Notes: a model not told the origin generated them from the sequence alone. DNA of 33,074 nucleotides from Metabacillus fastidiosus NBRC 101226 (GCF_001591625.1 NZ_BCVG01000034.1:1-33074), one strand, 5' to 3'; shown: positions 1 through 8,402, numbered from the stretch's first letter. Numbers and translations are program-made.

Positions 1-527
1 ATTTTTCAAAAGTCACATTTATTATCGTAACAATTTTCTTTTTGTCTGTCAATAACTTTTTTCAAAATTATTTTTTCAACATAATTTCTTTTCGTTAAGG
101 ACAGGATTACATCTTATCATAAACAAATAATCTTGTAAACACCTAAATTCTTTTCTGAAAGAAAAAGTATTTTTGAAATAATTTTCTCTCAGCGGTGAAT
201 TCCTATATTACTCCGTTTCTTTCTAGATGTCAACAAAAATCTATATCTAATTATTCCATTGTAAATTTCTCTATAAAACCGCTTCAATTTTCAACACAAT
301 TATAGCTACCTATAATAGGCTTAGTATCCATTATACTTACAAACAATTAATTGTTTATAAACATCATTTCTTCTCTATCTCCAATGATAAATACAATAAA
401 CCTTTCTAATTTTCTTATCAATAAGCATAGGAAAATCACCCCAACAAAGAGCCGCTCCAGTTGAAGAAAGGATTCATATATGAAACAATAAGCAAAATAA
501 TAAGCGAGTGTGCCAATACATTATTAA
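1..527. other. AT-rich intergenic region, no gene seen
   Basis: No convincing gene or RNA is visible. The stretch is very AT-rich with scattered stops on both strands. The only notable element is a perfect 16-bp palindrome at 341-356 (AAACAATTAATTGTTT), which could be an operator or chance in such AT-rich DNA. The promoter of the downstream channel gene should lie in the last 150 bases, but I could not pick one out with confidence. Confidence 0.5.
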
Positions 528-545
528 ATGAGAAAGGATGGTTTT

Positions 546-1385
546 TTGTTTAATTTAGAGAAGTTTAATTGGGAAGGTTTATTAGTGAATGCGAGTATTA
601 TTACTTTAAAAGTGATTGGAGTTTTAATTGCTTTTGCGATTGTGAAAGCTATCGGCAGAAAGATTATGGAACAGACTTTTAAAAAAATAATGAACCGAAA
701 AGAGATTTCAGAAGGACGTACATTAACTTTACATAAGCTGGCAGAAAATATTTTCTCTTATGCATTAATCTTTATTCTTATTGCCACTTTATTTAATATA
801 TTCGGTTTATCTGTCGCAAGCTTAATCGCTGGGGCTGGAATTGTTGGATTAGCGATTGGATTTGGCGCTCAAGGACTTGTGAGTGATGTCGTAACTGGAT
901 TTTTCTTATTATTAGAAAAACAAATTGATGTAGGTGATTATATTACAGTAGGAAGCTTTGATGGAATTGTAGAATCAGTAGGACTGCGTACAACTCAAAT
1001 CAGGAGCTTCAATGGGACACTGAACTATATTCCAAATCGCGAAATTAAGAGTGTGAGCAATCATTCCCGCGGTAATATGCGTGCACTCGTTGATATCGAG
1101 ATTCCTTCCGATGACAATATCGACAAAGCCATTGATATTATGCAGAAGGTATGTGACCGCATTGCGAAAGAAAATCCATTAATCGTAGATGGTCCTAATG
1201 TGATCGGTGTCCAAAGTCTCGGTTCATCCAATACTGTCATCCGCATTATCGCTAAGACAGAAAACATGGAGCAATGGGCAGTAGAACGGGAGATTCGTAA
1301 AGCAATTAAAGAAGTATTGGATGAGCACAGATTAGACATTTCATTATCTAAACCAGGAGAAAATTCAGAGAGGTCATTCGAATAA
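546..1385 (+). CDS. mscS: MscS-family small-conductance mechanosensitive channel
   Basis: Membrane channel that opens on membrane tension and releases solutes during hypo-osmotic shock. The protein has about three N-terminal membrane segments, the last being the Gly/Ala-rich pore helix (GAGIVGLAIGFGAQGLVSDV), followed by the cytoplasmic beta domain with the family's VGDYITV and IPNREI stretches, and a charged C-terminus. About 280 residues, the usual size of the YkuT-type Bacillus homologues. I prefer the TTG start at 546 because AGAAAGGATGG (531-541) is placed as its ribosome binding site. The ATG at 528 has no such site and would add six residues. It is monocistronic, ending at a hairpin shared with the convergent gene. 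Family assignment is firm; the start is less so. Confidence 0.9.
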   Translation: MFNLEKFNWEGLLVNASIITLKVIGVLIAFAIVKAIGRKIMEQTFKKIMNRKEISEGRTLTLHKLAENIFSYALIFILIATLFNIFGLSVASLIAGAGIVGLAIGFGAQGLVSDVVTGFFLLLEKQIDVGDYITVGSFDGIVESVGLRTTQIRSFNGTLNYIPNREIKSVSNHSRGNMRALVDIEIPSDDNIDKAIDIMQKVCDRIAKENPLIVDGPNVIGVQSLGSSNTVIRIIAKTENMEQWAVEREIRKAIKEVLDEHRLDISLSKPGENSERSFE

Positions 1386-1392
1386 ATTAATA

Positions 1393-1423
1393 AAACACCT
1401 GCAGACATGAACTGCAGGTGTTT
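1393..1423. terminator. Bidirectional terminator between convergent genes
   Basis: A 12-bp stem (AAACACCTGCAG / CTGCAGGTGTTT) with a 7-nt loop lies between the convergent mscS and SH3-protein genes. The minus-strand reading continues into a T-rich stretch (GTTTTATTAATTT), so it fits best as terminator of the minus-strand gene, but it follows the mscS stop by only 8 nt and probably serves both. Confidence 0.8.
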
Positions 1424-1491
1424 GCCCTTCAGTTTAAGACTTTTAAACCTTGGCAACGAACCTCTATATAATTCCAGAAAGCATCATACTT

Positions 1492-2211
1492 TTACCATTT
1501 ATAATTATATATTTTCCAATTTGATTTGGAATCTTGTTTAATAAGGGATAACTGCTGATTATAATCATACATATCATCTTTGCTCACTTGGGAAACATTC
1601 AGATATTGCACACCGTTTTTTGTGTAGTATTCAATAGTTGGAGGTTTAGGATTATTTTTCGATTTCCAATCAAATCCCCATATTCTATACACCGGGAAGT
1701 CTGTTGGAATCCATTCATACAGGGCATTTTTTTGCTTATCTTTTTTTCCTGTGGGATGCATATCATTCTTAATAAGGTTATCAATATAAGCTGTTGTATA
1801 ACTTGGAGATAAGATAGAGTGAATTTCTTTCTTCGTATAAGATTTATCATATTTCAATTTACTCATTGTGCCAATAGCCTGATCCGTTATTGCCTTGGCA
1901 TCAGTATTAGACATTGTATGATAAAAGCGTAAATATTTAGTTAGTACATAGCCTTTCTTTTTATTTAATCTGATTTCCGACCATCCATTTTTCGTTTGGG
2001 AATACACTGTTAGCTTCGCTTTATTTTCTAAAGTTCCGATTTTCTTATGATTCGCACCTGCTCCGCTTCTCACATTAAGAACCCCTGAGTCAATATCTAC
2101 ATATGCGGTTTTTGCTTCGGTTGCCTGTACACCTAGTGAAGCAGTTGCTGAAAAAAACAAGATAGCTGTTAACATAAGGACAAGTAAGACTTTTATTCGT
2201 TTTCCTGTCAT
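1492..2211 (-). CDS. Secreted SH3-domain protein of unknown function
   Basis: Exported protein with a bacterial SH3 (SH3b) domain, a fold usually binding peptidoglycan. Starting at the ATG at 2211, preceded by AGGAGGGAAAAGG, it has a signal peptide (KRIKVLLVLMLTAILFF, then an Ala/Thr-rich segment ending near VQA) and then SH3b at about residues 35-95 with the hallmark LNVRSGAGANHKKIGTL. The remaining ~140 residues (YHTMSNTDAKAI to the C-terminal WKIYNYKW) are unrecognised. They contain many Tyr, Trp and Lys residues and may form an independent extracellular domain. An ATG 14 codons upstream (2253) exists but lacks a good ribosome site. The gene stands alone, convergent with mscS. No catalytic domain is seen, so a wall-associated role is only inferred. 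Confidence 0.8.
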   Translation of the reverse strand: MTGKRIKVLLVLMLTAILFFSATASLGVQATEAKTAYVDIDSGVLNVRSGAGANHKKIGTLENKAKLTVYSQTKNGWSEIRLNKKKGYVLTKYLRFYHTMSNTDAKAITDQAIGTMSKLKYDKSYTKKEIHSILSPSYTTAYIDNLIKNDMHPTGKKDKQKNALYEWIPTDFPVYRIWGFDWKSKNNPKPPTIEYYTKNGVQYLNVSQVSKDDMYDYNQQLSLIKQDSKSNWKIYNYKW

Positions 2212-2441
2212 CCTTTTCCCTCCTAAGATTATGGATCGAAACTTTCTTTTCACATTAAGTTAAGCTTACTTCCAATCATCCATGTCGAGCAGTAAGATAC
2301 ATAACAACTAATTACACATATACTTTAAAACTATTCGTTATTTCATTAAGTTTTCCTTTTATTAAGGAAAGTTTTTAATCGTAGTTATGTATACCCTTCT
2401 TTTTAAGTCATACTCTGCTTATTTCAAGTGATTTCAATTAT

Positions 2442-2491
2442 AAAAAAGATAAAGAAGGCAGATAATCAAAAAACTATGACTCTCTGCCTTC
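2442..2491 (-). terminator. Terminator of S-layer-like gene A
   Basis: On the minus strand GAAGGCAGA (2491-2483) pairs with TCTGCCTTC (2462-2454) and is followed by TTTATCTTTTTT. It lies 67 nt past the stop of the 3' exon of gene A. No other gene or element is evident in the rest of the 2254-2557 gap. Confidence 0.85.
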
Positions 2492-2557
2492 ACTTTTATA
2501 TTTTATTGTGTTTAAACATTAGTCAAGTGAACCCGTAACCCTAAATTCCAATCACAA

Positions 2558-4423
2558 TTATTCAAAGAAATCTAGTTTATTTACACCGTCAACTATCAAC
2601 TTTCCTGAAGCTGATGTTGATGTGATTTTAAATTGTGTCTCACTTATTTTTTCAACTTGTGCTTCTACATTCGCATTAGTAAGACGACTATTTAATCTAG
2701 TCACTAGTGCGTCGATTGTTGCAAATTTAGATGTCAGTTGGATTGTTGCTGTATTTGTACCATCACTAATTGTAAATGTACGATTTTTAGATGTGTCTGC
2801 ATCCTTTCCTGTTGCCGATGACTGTTCAAAGAAGTATGACCAGTCCTTACCTTCTAATGTAAAGGATGAAGCAGATCCTGTTTGGAACGTACTAATTTGG
2901 AAAGTATCAGTGAATCCATAAGCAGATATAGGACGACTCATAAGAGCCTCTGCTCCGCCTTTATCAATATAATATTGTTGAATATGACTTTCTACAACGC
3001 TTCCCATCGATGCTCCCAACGGAAAATCTGTTGAAAGTTTCCAATATACATATATTGGAATAATTTCCCCATTTATCTTAATCGTAAAATCTTTTCGATT
3101 ACCAGTAAAGTCTCCAACTGTCACTGGTTTACTAACAAGCTTTGCTTGAGTTGCATACACAGTTGAAAAATCAAGATTCGCTATCGTTTTACTTATAATA
3201 CTCATAGGTACTACAGTTGTTACTTTGAAAGCACCTGCTTTTATTACTTTTCCATCTTTTTTTACTTGGGCAGTGACTGTAATAGGGCCACCTGCCGCAA
3301 TACCTGTTACTTTTATCGTCCCTGCAGGATTTTCTGTTACAGCAGCTACTGCACCAGACTCGTCACTAGACGTAAGAACTAAAGTTTCTCCATCTTGAAG
3401 TGTAACAGTATTGCTTGAGTCGGTTGCATTAGTCCGAATTGTTATATCAACTAATCCAGATAATGCTGTAACTTTACTATTTTTAAAAGCTTCTACCGCT
3501 TGATTTAACGAAGTTTTTGCATCTTCTAATTGCTGAGTTGTTTTACTTGATGCATTATCTAACACCAGTTGTGCTGAATCGATAGCTGCTTTCAATACAG
3601 CTTTTGACCCTGCCATATATTGACCAGCTGTTGCCCCTTCTTCAGCATTCGTATGGAGATTTTTTGCTTCATTAACTGCTGTAGTCAACGCTGTCGCATC
3701 TCCTGCTTTAATCACTTTATCTTTAAATGCTGTGAATGCGGTATTTAATGTTACAGTTGCTTCATCTAATTGAGTTTGAATTTTATCAGCTCTAGCATCA
3801 TATACACCTTGAGCTGTGATAATGGCTGTCTGTAAAGCTTCTTTATCCGCTTGAGATACCTGACCTACTCCTGTTCCCACGACCGTTCCGCCAAGTATCG
3901 TATTCGCTTCACTTATTTTTGTATTCAGAGCTGCCGCATCTCCCGCTTTAATCACTTTACCTTTAAACGTTGTTAATGCATCATCTAATGTTGCAGAAGC
4001 TTCATTTAATTGGACTTGCGTTTTATCCGATCTTGCTTCATATACATCCTGAGCTGTCTCAATAGCTTCTTGTAGAGCTTCTTTATCCGACTGGGATACC
4101 TCGCCTACTCCTGTTCCGACAGTCGTTCCACTAAGCGATGCTGTTACTTCACTTATTCTTGTGTTAAGATCCGTCGCATCTCCTGCTGTTACTTTATTAT
4201 TTTCAAAAGCAAGAACTGCTTGTTCTAAAGTATTTTGTGCATCCAGTAATTGTTTTACTGTTTTATTTTTCTGATTATCTAAAACTAATTGAACCTCATC
4301 AATAGCTGCTTTCAATGCATCTTTGGAACCTACTGTATATTGACCAACCATTGTTCCCTCTACTGCATTAGTATAAAAGCCGGTTGCCTTATTAATTTCT
4401 GTAGTTAATTCTGCTATTATACT
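2558..4423 (-). CDS. 3' exon of S-layer-like gene A (FIVAR-like repeats plus C-terminal domains)
   Basis: Predicted 3' exon joined by group II intron splicing to the exon ending at 5168. It is 622 codons including the stop and is open from the predicted splice point (codons AGT ATA ATA GCA, residues SIIAEL). The first in-frame ATG, at 4351, has no ribosome binding site and lies inside a repeat, so independent translation is unlikely. Residues 4 to about 322 are four ~80-residue helical repeats of FIVAR type. Next comes an Ig-like stretch (VDITIRTNATDSSNTVTLQD) and then an unrecognised ~230-residue C-terminal region containing FTISDGTNTATIQLTSKF and ending VNKLDFFE. There is no LPXTG or membrane anchor; anchoring would come from the 5' exon. 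The spliced product would be about 1386 residues. The open frame is directly visible; the joining is inferred. Confidence 0.75.
   Translation of the reverse strand, partial: SIIAELTTEINKATGFYTNAVEGTMVGQYTVGSKDALKAAIDEVQLVLDNQKNKTVKQLLDAQNTLEQAVLAFENNKVTAGDATDLNTRISEVTASLSGTTVGTGVGEVSQSDKEALQEAIETAQDVYEARSDKTQVQLNEASATLDDALTTFKGKVIKAGDAAALNTKISEANTILGGTVVGTGVGQVSQADKEALQTAIITAQGVYDARADKIQTQLDEATVTLNTAFTAFKDKVIKAGDATALTTAVNEAKNLHTNAEEGATAGQYMAGSKAVLKAAIDSAQLVLDNASSKTTQQLEDAKTSLNQAVEAFKNSKVTALSGLVDITIRTNATDSSNTVTLQDGETLVLTSSDESGAVAAVTENPAGTIKVTGIAAGGPITVTAQVKKDGKVIKAGAFKVTTVVPMSIISKTIANLDFSTVYATQAKLVSKPVTVGDFTGNRKDFTIKINGEIIPIYVYWKLSTDFPLGASMGSVVESHIQQYYIDKGGAEALMSRPISAYGFTDTFQISTFQTGSASSFTLEGKDWSYFFEQSSATGKDADTSKNRTFTISDGTNTATIQLTSKFATIDALVTRLNSRLTNANVEAQVEKISETQFKITSTSASGKLIVDGVNKLDFFE
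3458..4423 (-). repeat. Four tandem ~240-bp repeats coding FIVAR-like modules, ABBA order
   Basis: The start of the 3' exon encodes four units of 79-81 residues. Units 1 and 4 share GQY..GSK..LKAAID..QLVLDN; units 2 and 3 share VGTGVG.VSQ.DKEALQ.AI and VY.AR.DK. Units 1-3 end in the shared boundary KAGD or TAGD; unit 4 ends KVTALSG. The order ABBA suggests unequal recombination or segmental copying. FIVAR-type modules form three-helix rods in Gram-positive surface proteins, so a spacer role is likely. Confidence 0.8.
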
Positions 4424-4463
4424 ATTCTCGTCTTATACCATTTCAGGCTTTCGATTCGAGCCT

Positions 4464-4497
4464 TCACCATGCGGGCGACTTTCATCGCACACGGCGA
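4464..4497 (-). other. Group II intron domain V, copy A
   Basis: Read on the minus strand it folds as a 10-bp stem starting UCGCCGUGUG, a 4-bp stem CGAU/GUCG capped by GAAA, and a 2-nt CC bulge on the 3' side. That is 34 nt in total, with the CGC catalytic triad at positions 2-4. This is the diagnostic domain V architecture. Confidence 0.93.
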
Positions 4498-4818
4498 TCC
4501 ATCAACAACTGTTCCTTTTTTATCATAAAGTATCAATTGCTGACTGGGTTCCTTCGCTCCTGCCAGTTTTATCCTCACCACATGTTACCATGCAGCTCCA
4601 AACGGCCAGCAATCTACACTACTATGAACCCGCTGCCATCTCATTAGCATCACTGGTGCTGATCCACCTCCACTAATGTGATTTCAAACGTTCCATTATG
4701 TCCATCCCTCATTTTGACAACCTTAGGTCTCCACTATTCAGGTATGAGAACGACCATTTTAACAGCCTAAATTATACTGATCGCCATTACATCATTTCAA
4801 ATGCAAGGATAAATACTG

Positions 4819-4825
4819 AACTCCT
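4819..4825 (-). other. EBS1 of intron A
   Basis: The minus-strand AGGAGTT is fully complementary to AACTCCT, the last seven bases of the 5' exon (5168-5174). It occupies the same place in the intron alignment as AGCAGG of intron B, which instead fits the gene B exon. The pairing sets the 5' splice site directly before GAATAA, so the stop codon is removed with the intron. Confidence 0.75.
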
Positions 4826-5161
4826 AGTAATCTCTCAGAATTTACTACCTCACCCTGCCTACATGGATTCGTCTGCCTAACCATAGTTGCCTTTTAAAGA
4901 ACCCCGCCTCAATTTCATGAGTACGACTTCACCTGACTTCACCCTTTCTGCGTATCAGCGCGTCACCGGATGCAGGAGAATTAGGCACTTGCTTTAAAAG
5001 ACTGTTTAGCAAGGATAGGAACTTCCCCTATCAATTCGAACATAATAGTTAGAAAATACATCATGATAGATAAACTCTTTATAAATTCATCAGTATCATG
5101 AAATATCATTTCCACTTCTTTCACTGGATTACCAGTTTATGAAGTAACGTTTCGTTTCATT

Positions 5162-7462
5162 TTATTCAGGAGTTACCGTAATATCTATATTAGAAATTTC
5201 TTTTACTTGATTAAACTTACCATCATTATTCCAGCCTTTAGCTGCAGTTAATGCATCTATATGCCCAAAGCCGCTTAATGTTTCAATTGCTACAGCGTCA
5301 CCATCTGTTAAGATCACCTTTAAAGTACCTGAGCTATAGAAATACTCACCTGCACTGTTAACTTCTGATAGAGAAGCTGCTAATTTATAACTCCCAGCCA
5401 AAGTGTGTAAAGCAAGTGGTACTTCAGCATTACTATAAGTTAATTTCTTCAAGTCAAAATCTGAATCTGCTTCAACATTAGTAAGACCGCTAATTTCAAG
5501 AATATTATTATCTCCATTATAAGCAGCCAGGGTAAATGCTGCATTATTAGTAGAATCTTCTGTTACTGCGGTTGTCTCTCCTACCTTTTTTGCCCTTTTA
5601 TCTGTTGCATTTCTTTCTATCACTACTACTACTTTACCGTTAAGAGCAGTGATAATTCCATTACCTGGTAAAAGCGACCAACTGCTTACATCGGCATTTA
5701 ATACTGGTTTTCCAGCATTTGCGTCCGTCATATTCTCAAATACTTTATATACAAATTCATTACCCGATTGTGCAGCCCCATTTACAGTAATCACTGTTTT
5801 ATCATCGCTCGCATCATCATCTTTAGCTGACAATACTAAATTCCCAATTGTTGATTCAGTGTGACTCCCGCCATCAGAAACCGGCGGCACAGTATTATTC
5901 GATATTTCAATACCAACAGCTTCTTCTACACTGCCTTTGTTGTCAATTTTGATCTCCTCTGTAACAGAAGGATCTTTTTCTATTTTTTTAACTACTGTAT
6001 CTTCCGCAATATTAATTACTGGGTTGCTGTTTCCAATGATTACATGTGCTAAAGATAGATCTCCTTTCAACGTAATATTAGCAAGTGCTTGTTCACTTTC
6101 AATTAATAATGAATTTAATTTTGTACCATTAGCAGCGTTAATTATCGCACTTGTTTTAAGAATCATTTCTCTAAGGGACACATCTGATCCCAGCTTCACT
6201 TCAGCACCTTGACCCTTCACGATTACATTTGCTAAAAATAACTCACCATTTAAAGAAACGACTTCGTTGCTTTTTGAAGTGTTAATAATCAGATTTCCAA
6301 TTACTGCATGATTTTCTGCACTTACTTGAGCTCCAACGTACAAATTTAAAATTGGAATTTTACTGCCTCCGCCTATAACAAGTTGAATGAACGAAGGATT
6401 TGCCAAAATCTTAGCCCCTGTATCAGGCTTTTCAGCTGCCTCTTCTACCTTTACAATTCCTTTTGCATTAACATTTGTTAACTTAACTTGTCCAGCAGAA
6501 CCATTAACTGTTTTAATAAGGATATCACCCTCAACATTGAGATTTTTCAATTCGAGATATGTACCTTCACTGGAAGTTATAACTAAATCCTTTTTTACGG
6601 TTGTTATTTCTTTTGTTCCATAAACCGTAGGGTTTGCTTGTTCAGTTGACTTTGCATCTATCTGAATAACAAATCCATTTTGAAGCTGGTTTTTACTTCC
6701 CTTTAAAATATTGGTCATTCCCTTTAATTCCGGGTATTTCCCCTTATGAATCTTATTCCCTGCCTCTTTGATTGCAATAGCTCTTCTCTCAAGTCGTTCA
6801 AGCTTCTTATAATTTTCTTTTGCCTCTTGTATTTTATCTTCTTCCAGTTGCTGAGCAATTTCATTTTGAAGAGTATAGGAAGATACTTCATATATCACTG
6901 ATTCTTTCATAATCTTAGGTTCTATTAAAAATTTACCCCTAATGATTTCACGATTTTTTTCACCATAAACTTTACTAAATACTCGCTCTGCTTTCTTCAT
7001 TTGATCCGCTAAATCATAATATGCTTCTACCATATCATCATTAATCGTTTCGGCTTTTATATATTTTTGTAATCTATTAACGTGAATATTAAGTTCCTTT
7101 TCCATATTTATTGCATCAATCAATCTAGCAGCTTTTAATTGGTTACTTTTTGCTATTTCCAATTGAGCCGCTAGCTTATTTTTATTAGATCCTTTAAATT
7201 CACTTACAGCCTTTTCTGCTCTTTTAATATCATTTTCAGCTTTATTATAAGCATTTAGAAATCCCTTAGAAATGACAATTTTATCCCACTTAGTAAGATC
7301 ATAATAATCTTTCAAAAGACCCGCAGATTGATTTGCCTGTTTTACAAGATCAGCCGTATTTGAAGATGCCGAAGCCTCCACAGGACTACCTGCTATAACA
7401 GCCGATGTAGTCGCTGCGGTTATTGCTGCAGCATGAATAAAGCTTTGTGTAGATTTTTTCAC
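5162..7462 (-). CDS. S-layer-like protein A, 5' exon and short isoform (SbsC-type wall-binding domain)
   Basis: Cell-surface protein of 766 residues if unspliced. The GTG start at 7462 has AGGAGTGG upstream, and a signal peptide (KKSTQSFIHAAAITAAT to about VEAS) follows; reading further upstream would add a 41-residue tail that spoils the signal peptide. Residues ~27-265 are the helical SbsC-type N-terminal region (ADLVKQANQSAGLLKDYYDL; MKESVIYEVSSYTLQNEIA; IKEAGNKIHKGKYPEL) that in SbsC binds secondary cell wall polymer. Residues ~285-540 hold many short alternating hydrophobic segments (LNVEGDILIK, AVIGNLIINT, LFLANVIVKG) resembling a beta-helix. A ~200-residue C-terminal region with Ig-like character follows. 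The stop TAA at 5162-5164 lies inside the predicted intron, so the exon proper ends at 5168 (proline 765). The neighbouring gene B is a paralogue. Confidence 0.85.
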   Translation of the reverse strand: MKKSTQSFIHAAAITAATTSAVIAGSPVEASASSNTADLVKQANQSAGLLKDYYDLTKWDKIVISKGFLNAYNKAENDIKRAEKAVSEFKGSNKNKLAAQLEIAKSNQLKAARLIDAINMEKELNIHVNRLQKYIKAETINDDMVEAYYDLADQMKKAERVFSKVYGEKNREIIRGKFLIEPKIMKESVIYEVSSYTLQNEIAQQLEEDKIQEAKENYKKLERLERRAIAIKEAGNKIHKGKYPELKGMTNILKGSKNQLQNGFVIQIDAKSTEQANPTVYGTKEITTVKKDLVITSSEGTYLELKNLNVEGDILIKTVNGSAGQVKLTNVNAKGIVKVEEAAEKPDTGAKILANPSFIQLVIGGGSKIPILNLYVGAQVSAENHAVIGNLIINTSKSNEVVSLNGELFLANVIVKGQGAEVKLGSDVSLREMILKTSAIINAANGTKLNSLLIESEQALANITLKGDLSLAHVIIGNSNPVINIAEDTVVKKIEKDPSVTEEIKIDNKGSVEEAVGIEISNNTVPPVSDGGSHTESTIGNLVLSAKDDDASDDKTVITVNGAAQSGNEFVYKVFENMTDANAGKPVLNADVSSWSLLPGNGIITALNGKVVVVIERNATDKRAKKVGETTAVTEDSTNNAAFTLAAYNGDNNILEISGLTNVEADSDFDLKKLTYSNAEVPLALHTLAGSYKLAASLSEVNSAGEYFYSSGTLKVILTDGDAVAIETLSGFGHIDALTAAKGWNNDGKFNQVKEISNIDITVTPE

Positions 7463-7501
7463 ATCTACCACTCCTATTATCAAATTAAAATACTTTAATA
7501 C

Positions 7502-7530
7502 ATTATCATGTTTTAATAGGATTCTGATAA
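7502..7530 (-). promoter_or_regulatory. Possible sigma-A promoter of gene A
   Basis: TTATCA (7530-7525) and GATAAT (7507-7502) are separated by 17 bp and lie about 40 nt upstream of the GTG start. The match is moderate (4/6 and 5/6) in AT-rich DNA, so the call is tentative. Confidence 0.4.
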
Positions 7531-7585
7531 AGTTTCTGAAAATTTTTTGTAATATATTTTTTGGAAATATATAACATAATGTCAT

Positions 7586-7888
7586 CTAGTATTTAATTTT
7601 GTCCTTCCTTAACTGAATGAATGGCTCATTTATTACCTCTTTGGTTGTTAGAAAATCGTTGTATACTTTTAAACTATTAATCTTTTTATTGATTGTAGAA
7701 ACGGCATAGTCTTCCTTTATCAGATGTTCCTTGTATCTTACAAATGAGAAGCGGGATAGTACTGGAATGTCCTTTAGCTTCTCCTGCAGATAAAATTGAA
7801 ATCCTTTTACATCGTTTACATATGACTCTATTGTTTTCACTGCTTCCCCTTCTGTAAAGGGCCAGTTAGAAAAATGATCTACATTCAA
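7586..7888 (-). pseudogene. N-terminal fragment of a tyrosine recombinase/integrase
   Basis: About 100 residues resembling the SAM-like, core DNA-binding N-terminal domain of XerC/phage-type tyrosine recombinases: VKTIESYVNDVKGFQFYL, FVRYKEHLIKEDYAVSTI and INKKINSLKVYNDFL. The whole catalytic domain (R..HxxR..Y) is missing, since the frame ends in TAG just as the promoter region of S-layer-like gene A begins. A TTG start at 7888 with GGAGGGG upstream is intact, so the fragment may still be translated. I infer a decayed recombinase. It could also be a stand-alone DNA-binding protein. Confidence 0.6.
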
Positions 7889-7900
7889 GCATGATTCCCC

Positions 7901-7955
7901 TCCAAAAATAATAAAAGACTATTGATGTATGTCTTTATACACCAATAACCTTTTA
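7901..7955 (-). terminator. Terminator upstream of the recombinase fragment
   Basis: On the minus strand AAAAGGTTATTGGTGTAT can pair, with a few mismatches and wobbles, with ATACATCAATAGTCTTTT, followed by ATTATTTTT. It lies downstream of the two small genes and probably ends their transcript. The remaining gap up to 8116 shows nothing recognisable. Confidence 0.55.
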
Positions 7956-8116
7956 TGTTTGTTTTTGATTCATTTTTGTTTTCCTTCTTTCATCTCATCT
8001 AGCGACAGTTATATAATAATGCCATGAGTTTTTTCATATCTTTTTTGGCAACAATCCATGATGCAATTGGATTCTACGAAATCATATTTTTTCATACTTA
8101 GTTTTGTCGTGAGAAA

Positions 8117-8398
8117 TCAACTAGAAATGTCATGAGCTTGCTCCAACAACTCTGCCAGACGTTCAAGATAGTCGATATAATTTTGAATCATCTCCCTTTG
8201 GTATTGCTCAGGAAGATAGGAAATAGCCCTTTCGATTTGTCCTTTGTCAATCTCAATAACTTCTTCTACAACCTCTACTAACAATTGTTCAATAAGCTCA
8301 GCTTCTGATATCGTTCCATTTCCATAGAATCCTGTTCCCTCATTAAATGCTCGATATCTTACTTCACCGTTTATAATAATCTTATGATACTTTGACAT
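8117..8398 (-). CDS. Small acidic protein of unknown function
   Basis: A 93-residue protein with no family I recognise. It begins MSKYHKIIINGEVRYRAFNEG, which may be a short beta hairpin, and then becomes strongly helical and acidic (EAELIEQLLVEVVEEVIEID; YQREMIQNYIDYLERLAELL), possibly forming a coiled coil. There is no signal peptide or membrane segment. The start at 8398 is preceded by GGAGAAATAAAGAG, which overlaps the 3' end of the gene before it. With only 4 nt between the two genes they form a two-gene operon. They may act together, but the sequence does not say how. Confidence 0.65.
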   Translation of the reverse strand: MSKYHKIIINGEVRYRAFNEGTGFYGNGTISEAELIEQLLVEVVEEVIEIDKGQIERAISYLPEQYQREMIQNYIDYLERLAELLEQAHDISS

Positions 8399-8402
8399 CT
8401 CT

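Larger units (their letters stand above)
4424..5167 (-). ncRNA. ORF-less group II intron A in S-layer-like gene
   Basis: Self-splicing type RNA of about 744 nt separating the two exons of gene A. The 3' end holds a canonical 34-nt domain V (4464-4497) and a domain VI with basal stem CUCG/CGAG, ending GAAT just before the exon. Across domains I-III it matches intron B in ordered blocks, among them GAAACGTTACTT, AGGCAGACGAATCCATGTA, GTGGAGACCTAAGGTT, GGAACGTTTGAAG and GAAGGAACCCAGTCAG. No reverse transcriptase ORF is present, and the domain IV region near 4505-4535 is only a few tens of bases. The 5' end lacks the usual GUGYG. EBS1 at 4819-4825 instead places the 5' site at 5168/5167, before the stop codon of the 5' exon (5162-5164). 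Removal restores one frame of about 1386 codons. Splicing may need a maturase from elsewhere. Confidence 0.88.

Noticed and set aside
341-356. Perfect 16-bp AT-rich palindrome upstream of mscS as a regulator site
   Set aside because: In such AT-rich DNA a palindrome of this kind can be chance, and no matching second site or known operator consensus was seen.
2558-4351. Reading the FIVAR-repeat frame as an independent gene starting at 4351
   Set aside because: There is no ribosome binding site, the start falls inside the first repeat, there is no signal peptide, and the frame is open back to a group II intron 3' end.
4698-4880. A 60-residue plus-strand frame inside intron A
   Set aside because: It overlaps structured intron RNA on the opposite strand, has no ribosome site, and is not conserved in intron B.
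4424-5167. The gap in gene A as an assembly artefact or decayed pseudogene
   Set aside because: It has an intact 34-nt domain V, homology to intron B in order along its length, and an EBS1 that fits its own exon.
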